Of a stretch of 64,000 nucleotides of DNA, positions 1 to 9,805 are shown in pieces. The DNA is from Moringa oleifera (taxonomy: Eukaryota; Streptophyta; Magnoliopsida; Brassicales; Moringaceae). The position numbers and the translations under genes were made by a program. Where the stretch lies: positions 1 through 64,000 of the forward strand of contig JAJFZO010000469.1 of NCBI GenBank assembly GCA_021397835.1, in the 5' to 3' direction. Numbering within the stretch: position 1 is the first letter of the stretch; each line of letters begins with the position of its first letter. A model generated the notes under the pieces. The model saw only the letters and a program-made list of their open reading frames with translations, did no database searches and was not told the DNA's origin.

Positions 1-365
1 TTATCATCTAATCACATTATTGCTGATAACGTTACGGCTAATATTTCATCAGTACCACTAATTATCGCATTGCCGATGATGTTACGAACGATATTCACAT
101 CAACGGCAAGAAGGTTGTCAGTTATAACGGTGCCGATAATGTTACGAATAACGTTGAAAGTAACCATATGCGTTGCAAATTCGACCACGCCATTTTTCGC
201 ATGTTTGACGTTCTTGTCACTTACTTTCTTATCGCTGGGTTAAAATCCGCGGTTCGAATATGCGATGCTTTAACCCGAAAATGATCAATATGTGGAATGG
301 AATGGGGCCCTTCGAGGTCGAAAGCAACGCAAGCCGCCCCCGGCGCCACAGAAAAAGGAAAAAAG

Positions 366-486
366 AGGGGTGAACACGAGGACTTCCCAGGAGGTCACCC
401 ATCCTAGTCACTCTCCAACTCTCCCCAAGCACGCTTACTTCGTAGTTCTGATGATCCGGTGCATTATTGCTGGTATGATCGCACCC
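366..486 (-). rRNA. 5S rRNA, degraded copy
   Basis: Recognisable 5S rRNA, but with changes in the body: one base missing in the 3' GTTGCACCCC end and a disturbed stretch around 405-435 where the intragenic promoter lies. The flanking spacer 430-620 also carries small insertions. It may be a dead copy or a consensus error. Confidence 0.8.
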
Positions 487-1123
487 ATTAATTTGTGCTT
501 GCGGATCGCCATATAAGAGGAAGGTCGGCCTCAAACGCGACGAGAACCGCGGCGAAAGCGACAGACTCACAAAATTCCAACTCGGGGTTTTTCGAGGGCA
601 ATTGTATGACAAGCTTCGCAAAGTAATAATTCTGAAAGTGGAATGCACGGTCATCCCAAACAATTGCCATTTTGGAGATTTCCGTGACGAATGTTGATGA
701 CAACGATGCCGCGGTATTTTTCCGTGGGATTGCCGTAGTGATATTTTTCAATTCGCTATTATCATCTGAATCACATTATTGGCTGATAACGTCACGGCTA
801 ATATTTCATCAGTACCACTAATTATCGCATTGCCGATGATGTTACGAACGATCTTCACATCAACGGCAAGAATGTTGTCAGTTATAACGGTGCCGATAAT
901 GTTACGAATAACGTTGAAAGTAACCATATGCGTTGCAAATTCGCCCACGCCATTTTTCGCATGTCTGACGTTCTTGTCACTTACTTTCTTATCGCTGGGT
1001 TAAAATCCGCGGTTCGAATATGCGATGCTTTAACCCGAAAATGCTCAATATGTGGAATGGAATGGGGCCCTTCGAGGTCGAAAGCAACGCAAGCCGCCCC
1101 CGGCGCCACAGAAAAAGGAAAAG

Positions 1124-1243
1124 AGGGGTGCAACACGAGGACTTCCCAGGAGGTCACCCATCCTAGTACTACTCTCGCCCAAGCACGCTTAACTTCGGAG
1201 TTCTGATGGGATCCGGTGCATTAGTGCTGGTATGATCGCAACC
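1124..1243 (-). rRNA. 5S rRNA
   Basis: A 120-nt match to the angiosperm 5S consensus. The first bases read GGTTGCGATC instead of GGGTGCGATC, a single substitution at the 5' end. The TATATA box lies upstream (plus-strand coordinates just above 1265) and T-runs follow the 3' end. Confidence 0.93.
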
Positions 1244-1893
1244 ATTAATTTGTGCTTGCGGATCGTATATAAGAGGAAGTCGGCCTCACGCGACGAGAAG
1301 CCGCGGCGAAAGCGACAAGACGAAAAAATTCCAACCGAGGGTTTTTCGAGGGCAATTGTATGACAAGCTTCGCAAGTAATAATTCTGAAAGTTGAATGCA
1401 CGGTCATCCCAAACAATTGCCATTGGGAGATTCCGTGCCGAATGTTGATGACAACGATTGCCGCGGTATTTTTCGTGGCGATTGCCGTGGTGATATTTTT
1501 AAATTCGCTATTATCATCTAATCACCTTATTGCTGATAACGTTACGGCTAATATTTCATCAGTACCACTAATTATCGCATTGCCGATGATGTTACGAACG
1601 ATATTCACATCAACGGCAAGAATGTTGTCAGTTATAACGGTGCCGATAATGTTACGATAACGGTGAAAGTAACATATGCGTTTGCAAAATTCTACCACGC
1701 CTTTTTTCCGCATGTCTGACGTTCTTGACTTGACTTTCCTTATCGCTCGTGGGGTTAAAAAAATGTTTTGTCCCCCGCTTTCGAATATGCGATTTCTTAA
1801 CTCCCGAAAATGATCGATATGTGGAATGGAGTGGGGCCCTTCGAGGTCGAAAGCAACGCAAGCCGCCCCCGGCGCCACAGAAAAAGGAAAAAG

Positions 1894-2013
1894 AGGGGTG
1901 CAACACGAGGACTTCCCAGGAGGTCACCCATCCTAGTACTACTCTCGCCCAAGCACTCTTAACTTCGGAGTTCTGATGGGATCCGGTGCATTAGTGCTGG
2001 TATGATCGCACCC
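1894..2013 (-). rRNA. 5S rRNA
   Basis: Full 120-nt 5S gene. It matches the array consensus except for one change in the A-box region (AAGAGTGCTT for AAGCGTGCTT on the transcribed strand), which could weaken TFIIIA binding. The upstream TATATA element and downstream T-runs are present. Confidence 0.94.
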
Positions 2014-2642
2014 ATTAATTTGTGCTTGCGGATCGTATATAAGAGGAAGTCGGCCTCACGCGACGAGAAGCCGCGGCGAAAGCGACAAGACGAAAAACTT
2101 CCAACCGAGGGTTTTTCGAGGGCAATTGTATGACAAGCTTCGCAAGTAATAATTCTGAAAGTTGAATGCACGGTCATCCCAAACAAGTGCCATTGGGAGA
2201 TTCCGTGACGAATGTTGATGACAACGATTGCCGCGGTATTTTTCGTGGCGATTGCCGTGGTGATATTTTTAAATTCGCTATTATCATCTAATCACATTAT
2301 TGCTGATAACGTTACGGCTAATATTTCATCAGTACCACTAATTATCGCGTTGCCGATGATTTTACGAACGATATTCACATCAACGGCAAGAATGTTGTCA
2401 GTTATAACGGCGCCGATAATGTTACGAATAACGTTGAAAGTAACCATATGCGTTGCCAATTCGACCACGCCATTTTTCGCATGTCTGACGGTCTTGTCAC
2501 TTACTTTCTATCGCTGGGTTAAAAATCCGCGTTCGAATATGTGAATGCTTTACACCCGAAAATGATCAATATGTGAACTCAATGGGGCCCTTCGAGTCGA
2601 AAGCACGCAAGCCGCCCCCGGCGCCACAGAAAAAGGAAAAAT

Positions 2643-2762
2643 AGGGGTGCAACACGAGGACTTCCCAGGAGGTCACCCATCCTAGTACTACTCTCGCCCA
2701 AGCACGCTTAACTTCGGAGTTCTGATGGGATCCGGTGCATTAGTGCTGGTATGATCGCACCC
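2643..2762 (-). rRNA. 5S rRNA
   Basis: Full 120-nt 5S gene of consensus sequence with TATATA and GC upstream elements. Downstream the first T-run is interrupted (plus strand aaaaatag rather than aaaaagag), and the spacer just beyond (2500-2610) contains several one-base indels. Confidence 0.94.
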
Positions 2763-3392
2763 ATTAATTTGTGCTTGCGGATCGTATATAAGAGGAAGTC
2801 GGCCTCACGCGACGAGAAGCCGCGGCGAAAGCGACAATACGAAAAAATTCCAACCGAGGGTTTTTCGAGGGCAATTGTATGACAAGCTTCGCAAGTAATA
2901 ATTCTGAAAGTTGAATGCACGGTCATCCCAAACAATTGCCATTGGGAGATTCCGTGACGAATGTTGATGACAACGATTGCCGCGGTGTTTTTCGTGGCGA
3001 TTGCCGTGGCGATATTTTTAAATTCGCTATTATCATCTAATCACATTATTGCTGATAACGTTACGGCTAATATTTCATCAGTACCACTATTATCGCATTG
3101 CCGATGATGTTACGAACGATATTCACATCAACGGCAAGAATGTTGTCAGTTATAACGGTGCCGATAATGTTACGAATAACGTTGAAAGTAACCATATGCG
3201 TTGCAAATTCGACCACGCCATTTTCCGCATGTCTGACGTTCTTGTCACCTACTTTCTTATCGCTGGGTTAAAATCCGCGGTTCGATATTGATGCTTTAAC
3301 CCGAAATGATCAATATGTGGAATGGAATGGGGGCCCTTCGTAGGTCGAAAGCAACGCAAGCCGCCCCCGGGCGCATCATGAAAAGGAAAAAT

Positions 3393-3505
3393 AGGGTGCA
3401 ACACGAGACTTCCCGGAGGTCACCCTCCTAGTACTACTCTCGCCAAGCACGCTTGCTTCGTAGTTCTGTGGGATCCGTTGCTTATGCTGGTTATGAATCG
3501 CACCC
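3393..3505 (-). pseudogene. 5S rRNA copy with many small deletions
   Basis: Only 113 nt against 120 in neighbours. Single bases are missing at several places through the gene (for example in the CCTGGGAAG, GGATGGGTG and TGGGCGAG segments), and the spacer on both sides (3290-3730) is equally indel-rich. Either it is a relic inside an otherwise uniform array or a poorly corrected assembly patch. The even spread of one-base indels favours the second. Confidence 0.75.
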
Positions 3506-4141
3506 ATATAATTTGTGGCTTGCGGATCGTATATAAGAGGAAGTCGGCCCTCACGCGACGAAAGCCGCTGCGAACGCAATAACGAAAAAATGCCAACCGA
3601 GGGTTTTTTATAGGAGGGCAATTGTATGAACAAGCTTTCGCAAGTATAATTCTGAAAGTTGAATGCACGGATCATCCCAAACAATTGCCATTTGGGGAAT
3701 TCCGTGACGATGTTGATGACAACGTTGCCGCGGTATTTTTCGTGGCGATTTCCGTGGTTATATTTTTAAATTCGCTATTATCATCTAATCACATTATTGC
3801 TGATAACGTTACGGCTAATATTTCATCAGTACCACTAATTATCGCATTGCCGATGATGTTACGAACGAGATTCACATCAACGGCAAGAATGTTGTCAGTT
3901 ATAACGGTGCCGATAATGTTACGAATAACGTTGAAAGTAACCATATGCGTTGCAAATTCGACCACGCCATTTTTCGCATGTCTGACGTTCTTGTCACTTA
4001 CTTTCTTATCGCTGGGTTAAAATCCGCGGTTCGAATATGTGATGCTTTAAACCGAAAATGATCAATATGTGGAATGGAATGGGGCCCTTCGAGGTCGAAA
4101 GCAACGCAAGCCGCCCCCGGCGCCACAGAAAAAGGAAAAAG

Positions 4142-4261
4142 AGGGGTGCAACACGAGGGCTTCCCAGGAGGTCACCCATCCTAGTACTACTCTCGCCCAA
4201 GCACGCTTAACTTCGGAGTTCTGATGGGATCCGGTGCATTAGTGCTGGTATGATCGCACCC
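4142..4261 (-). rRNA. 5S rRNA
   Basis: Full 120-nt 5S gene, one change near the 3' end (CGAGGGC on the plus strand instead of CGAGGAC). TATATA upstream and T5-CC-T5 downstream are intact. Confidence 0.94.
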
Positions 4262-4897
4262 ATTAATTTGTGCTTGCGGATCGTATATAAGAGGAAGTCG
4301 GCCTCACGCGACGAGAAGCCGCGGCGAAAGCGACAAGAAGAAAAAATTCCAACCGAGGGTTTTTCGAGGGCAATTGTATGACAAGCTTCGCAAGTAATAA
4401 TTCTGAAAGTTGAATGCACGGTCATCCCAAACAATTGCCATTGGGAGATTCCGTGCCGAATGTTGATGACAACGATTGCCGCGGTATTTTTCGTGGCGAT
4501 TGCCGTGGTGATATTTTTAAATTCGCTATTATCATCTAATCACATTATTGCTGATAACGTTACGGCTAATATTTCATCAGTACCACTAATTATCGCATTG
4601 CCGATGATGTTACGAACGATATTCACATCAACGGCAGGAATGTTGTCAGTTATAACGGTGCCGAGAATGTTACGAATAACGTTGAAAGTAACCATATGCG
4701 TTGCAAATTCGACCACGCCATTTTTCGATTCGACGTCTTGTCACTTACTTTCTTACGCGGGGTTAAAATCCGCGGTTCGAATATGTGATGCTTTAAAAAC
4801 CCGCAAATATTCATATGTGGATGGAATTGGGCCCCTTCGGGTCTAAAGGGGGCAACGCAAGCCGCCCCCCCGCGGGCGCCACAGAAAAAGAAAAAGG

Positions 4898-5017
4898 AGG
4901 GGTGCAACACGAGGACTTCCCAGGAGGTCACCCATCCTAGTACTACTCTCGCCCAAGCACGCTTAACTTCGGAGTTCTGATGGGATCCGGTGCATTAGTG
5001 CTGGTATGATCGCACCC
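4898..5017 (-). rRNA. 5S rRNA
   Basis: Full 120-nt consensus 5S gene. The upstream -12 region has one change (GCACGCACAAA on the transcribed strand, where others read GCAAGCACAAA). The downstream spacer 4725-4870 is indel-rich, so its terminator T-runs are rearranged. Confidence 0.93.
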
Positions 5018-5647
5018 ATTAATTTGTGCGTGCGGATCGTATATAAGAGGAAGTCGGCCTCACGCGACGAGAAGCCGCGGCGAAAGCGACAAGGCGAAAA
5101 AATTCCAACCGAGGGTTTTGCGAGGGCAATTGTATGACAAGCTTCGCAAGTAATAATTCTGAAAGTTGAATGCACGGTCATCCCAAACAATTGCCATTGG
5201 GAGATTCCGTGACGAATGTTGATGACAACGATTGCCGCGGTATTTTTCGTGGCGATTGCCGTGGTGATATTTTTAAATTCGCTATTATCATCTAATCACA
5301 TTATTGCTGATAACGTTACGGCTAATATTTCATCAGTACCACTAATTATCGCATTGCCGATGATGTTACGAACGATATTCACATCAACGGCAAGAATGTC
5401 GTCAGTTATAACGGTGCCGATAATGTTACGAATAACGTTGAAAGTAACCATATGCGTTGCAAATTCGACCACGCCATTTTTCGCATGTCTGACGTTCTTG
5501 TCACTTACTTTCTTATCGCTGGGTTAAAATCAGCGGTTCGAATATGTGATGCTTTAACCCGAAAATGATCAATATGTGGAATGGAATGGGGCCCTTCGAG
5601 GTCGAAAGCAACGCAAGCCGCCCCGGCGCCACAGAAAAAGGAAAAGA

Positions 5648-5777
5648 AGGGGTGGCCACACGATACTTCCCAGGAGGTCACCCATCCTGTACTTAACTCT
5701 CTCTACTCTCGCCCAAGCACGCTTAACTTCGGAGTTCTGATGGGATCCGGTGCATTAGTGCTGGTATGATCGCACCC
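5648..5777 (-). pseudogene. 5S rRNA copy with insertion
   Basis: 130 nt long. The 5' two thirds are normal, but the central-to-3' part holds a duplicated CTCT-type insertion around 5690-5710 and a corrupted 3' end around 5652-5668. This breaks the loop structure, so the product would not be a normal 5S rRNA. An assembly error is an alternative. Confidence 0.8.
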
Positions 5778-6407
5778 ATTAATTTGTGCTTGCGGATCGT
5801 ATATAAGAGGAAGTCGTCCTCACGCGACGAGAAGCCGCGGCGAAAGCGACAAGACGAAAAAATTCCAACCGAGGGTTTTTCGAGGGCAATTGTATGACAA
5901 GCTTCGCAAGTAATAATTATGAAAGTTGAATGCCCGGTCATCCCAAACAATTGCCATTGGGAGATTCCGTGACGAATGTTGATGACAACGATTGCCGCGG
6001 TATTTTTCGTGGCGATTGCCGTGGTGATATTTTTAAATTCGCTATTAGCATCTAATCACATTATTGCTGATAACGTTACGGCTAATATTTCATCAGTACC
6101 ACTAATTATCGCATTGCCGATGATGTTACGAACGATATTCACATCAACGGCAAGAATGTTGTCAGTTATAACGGTGCCGATAATGTTACGAATAACGTTG
6201 AAAGTAACCATATGCGTTGCAAATTCGACCACGTCATTTTTCGCATGTCTGACGTTCTTGTCACTTACTTTCTTATCGCTGGGTTAAAATCCGCGGTTCG
6301 AATATGTGATGCTTTAACCCGAAAATGATCAATATGTGGAATGGAATGGGGCCCTTCGAGGTCGAAAGCAACGCAAGCCGCCCCCGGCGCCACAGAAAAA
6401 GGAAAAG

Positions 6408-6527
6408 AGGGGTGCAACACGAGGACTTCCCAGGAGGTCACCCATCCTAGTACTACTCTCGCCCAAGCACGCTTAACTTCGGAGTTCTGATGGGATCCGG
6501 TGCATTAGTGCTGGTATGATCGCACCC
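6408..6527 (-). rRNA. 5S rRNA
   Basis: Full 120-nt consensus 5S gene with intact upstream TATATA and GC elements. The first downstream T-run is four bases long here. Confidence 0.95.
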
Positions 6528-7165
6528 ATTAATTTGTGCTTGCGGATCGTATATAAGAGGAAGTCGGCCTCACGCGCCGAGAAGCCGCGGCGAAAGCGAC
6601 AAGACGAAAAAATTCCAACCGAGGGTTTTTCGAGGGCAATTGTATGACAAGCTTCGCAAGTAATAATTCTGAAAGTTGGAATGCACGGTCATCCCAAACA
6701 ATTGCCATTGGGAGATTCCGTGACGAATGTTGATGGCAACGATTGCCGCGGTATTTTTCGTGGCGATTGCCGTGGTGATATTTTTAAATTCGCTATTATC
6801 ATCTAATCACATTATTGTTGATAACGTTACGGCTAATCTTTCATCCAGTACCACTAATTATCGCATGCCACCCCCAATGTGTTACGAACGATATTCACAT
6901 CAACGGCAAGAATGCTTGTCATTAAACCGGTGCGATAATGTTACGAATAACGTTGAAAGTAACACCATATGGTTGCAAATTCGACCACGCCCATTTTTCG
7001 CATGGTCGACGTTCTTGTCACTTACTTTCTTATCGCTGGGTTAAAATCCGCGGTTCGAATATGTGATGCTTTAACCCGAAAATGATCAATATGTGGAATG
7101 GAATGGGGCCCTTCGAGGTCGAAAGGAACGCAAGCCGCCCCCGGCGCCACAGAAAAAGGAAAAAG

Positions 7166-7285
7166 AGGGGTGCAACACGAGGACTTCCCAGGAGGTCACC
7201 CATCCTAGTACTACTCTCGCCCAAGAACGCTTAACTTCGGAGTTCTGATGGGATCCGGTGCATTAGTGCTGGTATGATCGCACCC
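7166..7285 (-). rRNA. 5S rRNA
   Basis: Full 120-nt 5S gene. One base differs in the A-box segment (AAGCGTTCTT on the transcribed strand for AAGCGTGCTT). Flanking promoter and terminator are normal. Confidence 0.94.
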
Positions 7286-7900
7286 ATTAATTTGTGCTTG
7301 CGGATCGTATATAAGAGGAAGTCGGCCTCACGCGACGAGAAGCCGCGGCGAAAGCGACAAGACGAAAAAATTCCAACCGAGGGTTTTTCGAGGGCAATTG
7401 TATGACAAGCTTCGCAAGTAATAATTCTGAAAGTTGAATGCACGGTCATCCCAAACAATTGCCATTGGGAGATTCCGTGACGAATGTTGATGACAACGAT
7501 TGCCGCGGTATTTTTCGTGGCGATTGCCGTGGTGATATTTTTAAATTCGCTATTACCATCTAATCACATTATTGCTGATAACGTTACGGCTAATATTTCA
7601 TCAGTACCACTAATTATCGCATTGCCGATGAGTTACGAACGATTATTAAATCAACGGCAAGAATGTTGTCAGTTATAACGGTGCGATAATGTTACGAATA
7701 ACGTTGAAAGTAACCATATGCGTTGCAAATTCGACCACGCCATTTTTCGCATGTCTGACGTTCTTGTCACTTACTTTCTTATCGCTGGGTTAAAATCCGC
7801 GGTTCGAATATGTGATGCTTTAACCCGAAAATGATCAATATGTGGAATGGAATGGGGCCCTTCGAGGTCGAAAGCAACGCAAGCCGCCCCCGGCGCCACA

Positions 7901-7913
7901 GAAAAAGGAAAAG
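7901..7913 (-). terminator. RNA polymerase III terminator of 5S gene
   Basis: On the transcribed strand the gene end is followed by CTTTTCCTTTTTC, two T-runs of four and five bases. This is the usual pol III stop signal. In other copies the first run has five Ts. Confidence 0.85.
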
Positions 7914-8033
7914 AGGGGTGCAACACGAGGACTTCCCAGGAGGTCACCCATCCTAGTACTACTCTCGCCCAAGCACGCTTAACTTCGGAGTTCTGATGGG
8001 ATCCGGTGCATTAGTGCTGGTATGATCGCACCC
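7914..8033 (-). rRNA. 5S rRNA, best reference copy
   Basis: A 120-nt gene that agrees with the array consensus and the familiar angiosperm 5S sequence throughout, from GGGTGCGATC at 8033 to the CACCCCT end at 7914. 5S rRNA is a structural component of the large cytosolic ribosomal subunit, made by RNA polymerase III from an internal promoter (A box, IE, C box) bound by TFIIIA. Its neighbouring spacers show no indel patches, making this the best copy to use as a reference for the array. Confidence 0.97.
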
Positions 8034-8061
8034 ATTAATTTGTGCTTGCGGATCGTATATA
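8034..8061 (-). promoter_or_regulatory. 5S upstream promoter elements
   Basis: TATATA lies at 8056-8061, that is -28 to -23 from the first base of the gene, and GC lies at -12/-11. Both match plant 5S promoters. The base at -1 is T, where many plants have C. The same arrangement recurs upstream of the other well-kept copies. Confidence 0.85.
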
Positions 8062-8664
8062 AGAGGAAGTCGGCCTCACGCGACGAGAAGCCGCGGCGAA
8101 AGCGACAAGACGAAAAAATTCCAACCGAGGGTTTTTCGAGGGCAATTGTATGACAAGCTTCGCAAGTAATAATTCTGAAAGTTGAATGCACGGTCATCCC
8201 AAACAATTGCCATTGGGAGATTCCGTGACGAATGTTGATGACAACGATTGCCGCGGTATTTTTCGTGGCGATTGCCGTGGTGATATTTTTAAATTCGCTA
8301 TTATCATCTAATCACATTATTGCTGATAACGTTACGGCTAATATTTCATCAGTACCACTAATTATCGCATTGCCGATGATGTTACGAACGATATTCACAT
8401 CAACGGCAAGAATGTTGTCAGTTATAACGGTGCCGATAATGTTACGAATAACGTTGAAAGTAACCATATGCGTTGCAAATTCGACCACGCCATTTTTCGC
8501 ATGTCTGACGTTCTTGTCACTTACTTTCTTATCGCTGGGTTAAAATCCGCGGTTCGAATATGTGATGCTTTAACCCGAAAATGATCAATATGTGGAATGG
8601 AATGGGGCCCTTCGAGGTCGAAAGCAACGCAAGCCGCCCCCGGCGCCACAGAAAAAGGAAAAAG

Positions 8665-8753
8665 AGGGGTGCAACACGAGGACTTCCCAGGAGGTCACCC
8701 ATCCTAGTACTACTCTCGCCCAAGCACGCTTAACTTCGGAGTTCTTATGGGAT
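8665..8753 (-). pseudogene. Truncated 5S rRNA at array edge
   Basis: Contains the 3' 89 nt of a 5S gene. Homology stops abruptly after plus-strand GGGAT at 8753, so the first ~31 nt and the upstream promoter are gone. The next bases (8754-8776, acttcaacccaaaacc type) resemble a point in the spacer of the old long-unit array (compare 24,950-24,970), so the break may be an out-of-register 5S-to-5S recombination followed by loss of the rest. Confidence 0.88.
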
Positions 8754-9269
8754 ACTTCAACCCAAAACCACATTAAGGGCGCCTACGTGATTTCAGGTTT
8801 AACCATAAGTGACCTAAGTAGGATTGGTCCTACGTCTCAAATGGGCTTAATGAATGAAATTGGTTTCAATATGCTATGTGTGTGATAATTTTGGGACCTT
8901 GAGAGATTTTCATTGGTTAATGATTATGAAAATTAAATATTCCTCTTACAAGGAAATTATATATTCTTATAGAAAAAAATGATATCTTTTTACAAAAGAT
9001 AACAAAAGAATATTATATTATTTATAATAAGATCCTCATCCTTCATTGTAAAATTTTCCCTATGGATACAATCCCTCTAGATAAAACCTTCAAACGAGCC
9101 CACTTAAGCGTGCCATGACATCATGGATTTTTATGAACACCTTCAATCTCAATTTCATTTTCATTAATTTCATTTCTAATTTTGTTGTGTCTTAACCCCT
9201 TAGTTCTTGGAGAGCTTTGGCTAATAACTTGGTTATTTTAAATATCAATATAATTAGTATTTAAAAGTA
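8754..9269. other. Non-repetitive AT-rich flank, no gene seen
   Basis: The first ~25 bases look like old 5S spacer. The remainder is AT-rich and unlike either array. Translations are short and frequently stopped, and I recognise no protein, LTR end or RNA gene. Confidence 0.5.
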
Positions 9270-9345
9270 AAGAGCTAGGAATCGAACCCTTAATGAGGGA
9301 CTAAACCTTTTACCAAAAACACACCACTTGTACCATCCCTCACAC
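9270..9345 (-). mobile_element. tRNA-derived SINE-like head (A and B boxes)
   Basis: On the minus strand TGGTACAAGTGG (9324-9335) fits the pol III A box and GGGTTCGATTCC (9278-9289) fits the B box, 34 bases apart. The acceptor-stem ends do not pair, so this is not a working tRNA. The arrangement is that of a plant tRNA-derived SINE head. The SINE body would run toward lower coordinates; I cannot define its end or target duplication. Confidence 0.5.
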
Positions 9346-9805
9346 TTCCACTTTTGAGTTATAATTGCAACAAATATTACTTATACAATGTCAAAGATTT
9401 GGCTTGAATGAGAATTCATTTAATCTTTTTTTACACACTGAAAATGATCGTTACAACCCTTTGTTCTGTCAACTTGAAATCAATCTTTTGAATGATTAAG
9501 AATCAACATGTCTAGCTTAAAATTTTCAAAAGTGTGTCCAAAGAACAAAAATCTTCGATATCTTAGGGAAATGATGTCTTTTAGGGTCGAAACGTTGGCA
9601 AACCGCCTTCGGCAGTTTGCCATCACGTTCGTCTCGAAAAACAGTCCAACGAGAAAAAAAAAATTTGACCCAATCCGACCACCGAGCGCAAAGTTATGCC
9701 ATTTTAAAGTTTCACAATGTTTCTCCTTTGTCCATGCATTTTGCGCAATGTTAGGGAGTCTTAAAAGCAACATTTATTGATTAAAATACTAAGTATATGC
9801 ACTAG
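9346..9805. other. Unique spacer with short hairpin, no gene seen
   Basis: No recognisable protein. The open frames of 90-97 residues on both strands are low-complexity and match no family I know. It contains a GC-richer patch (about 9585-9680) with a near-perfect inverted repeat at 9597-9621. Confidence 0.45.

Larger units (their letters stand above)
1..8753 (-). repeat. Tandem 5S rDNA array, short-spacer type
   Basis: Eleven full-length or near full-length 5S genes plus one truncated copy, all on the minus strand, recur every 743-770 bp (gene 5' ends at 486, 1243, 2013, 2762, 3505, 4261, 5017, 5777, 6527, 7285 and 8033). Gene and spacer are both highly similar between units, as expected where concerted evolution is active. 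The first 365 bases are spacer. The spacer holds sub-repeats built on a TGCYGATRAYGTTACG motif. Well-kept copies have a TATATA box at -28, GC at -12 and T-runs after the gene, so at least some could be transcribed by RNA polymerase III. Indel-rich patches (about 400-620, 1650-1800, 2500-2610, 3290-3730, 4725-4870, 5640-5710, 6830-7000, 7625-7690) break the uniformity. Confidence 0.95.

Noticed and set aside
1189..8206. A 75-residue minus-strand reading frame repeated in nearly every unit (starts MFGMTVHSTF), and a ~103-residue plus-strand frame (starts MLMTTIAAVFF)
   Set aside because: Both lie across 5S genes and their spacers and recur only because the unit recurs. They break wherever the unit mutates, and they show no codon-level constraint that I can see.
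366..8753. Regular ~755-bp repetition as a possible CRISPR-like array
   Set aside because: The repeats are 5S rRNA genes with pol III signals; the spacers are homologous to each other, not unique.
9270..9345. Functional tRNA gene on the minus strand
   Set aside because: A and B boxes are present, but acceptor-stem ends do not pair and no anticodon arm of normal form can be drawn.
9480..9780. Small protein genes of 90-97 residues on both strands
   Set aside because: They overlap each other in opposite directions, have no recognisable domain and lack flanking gene signals.
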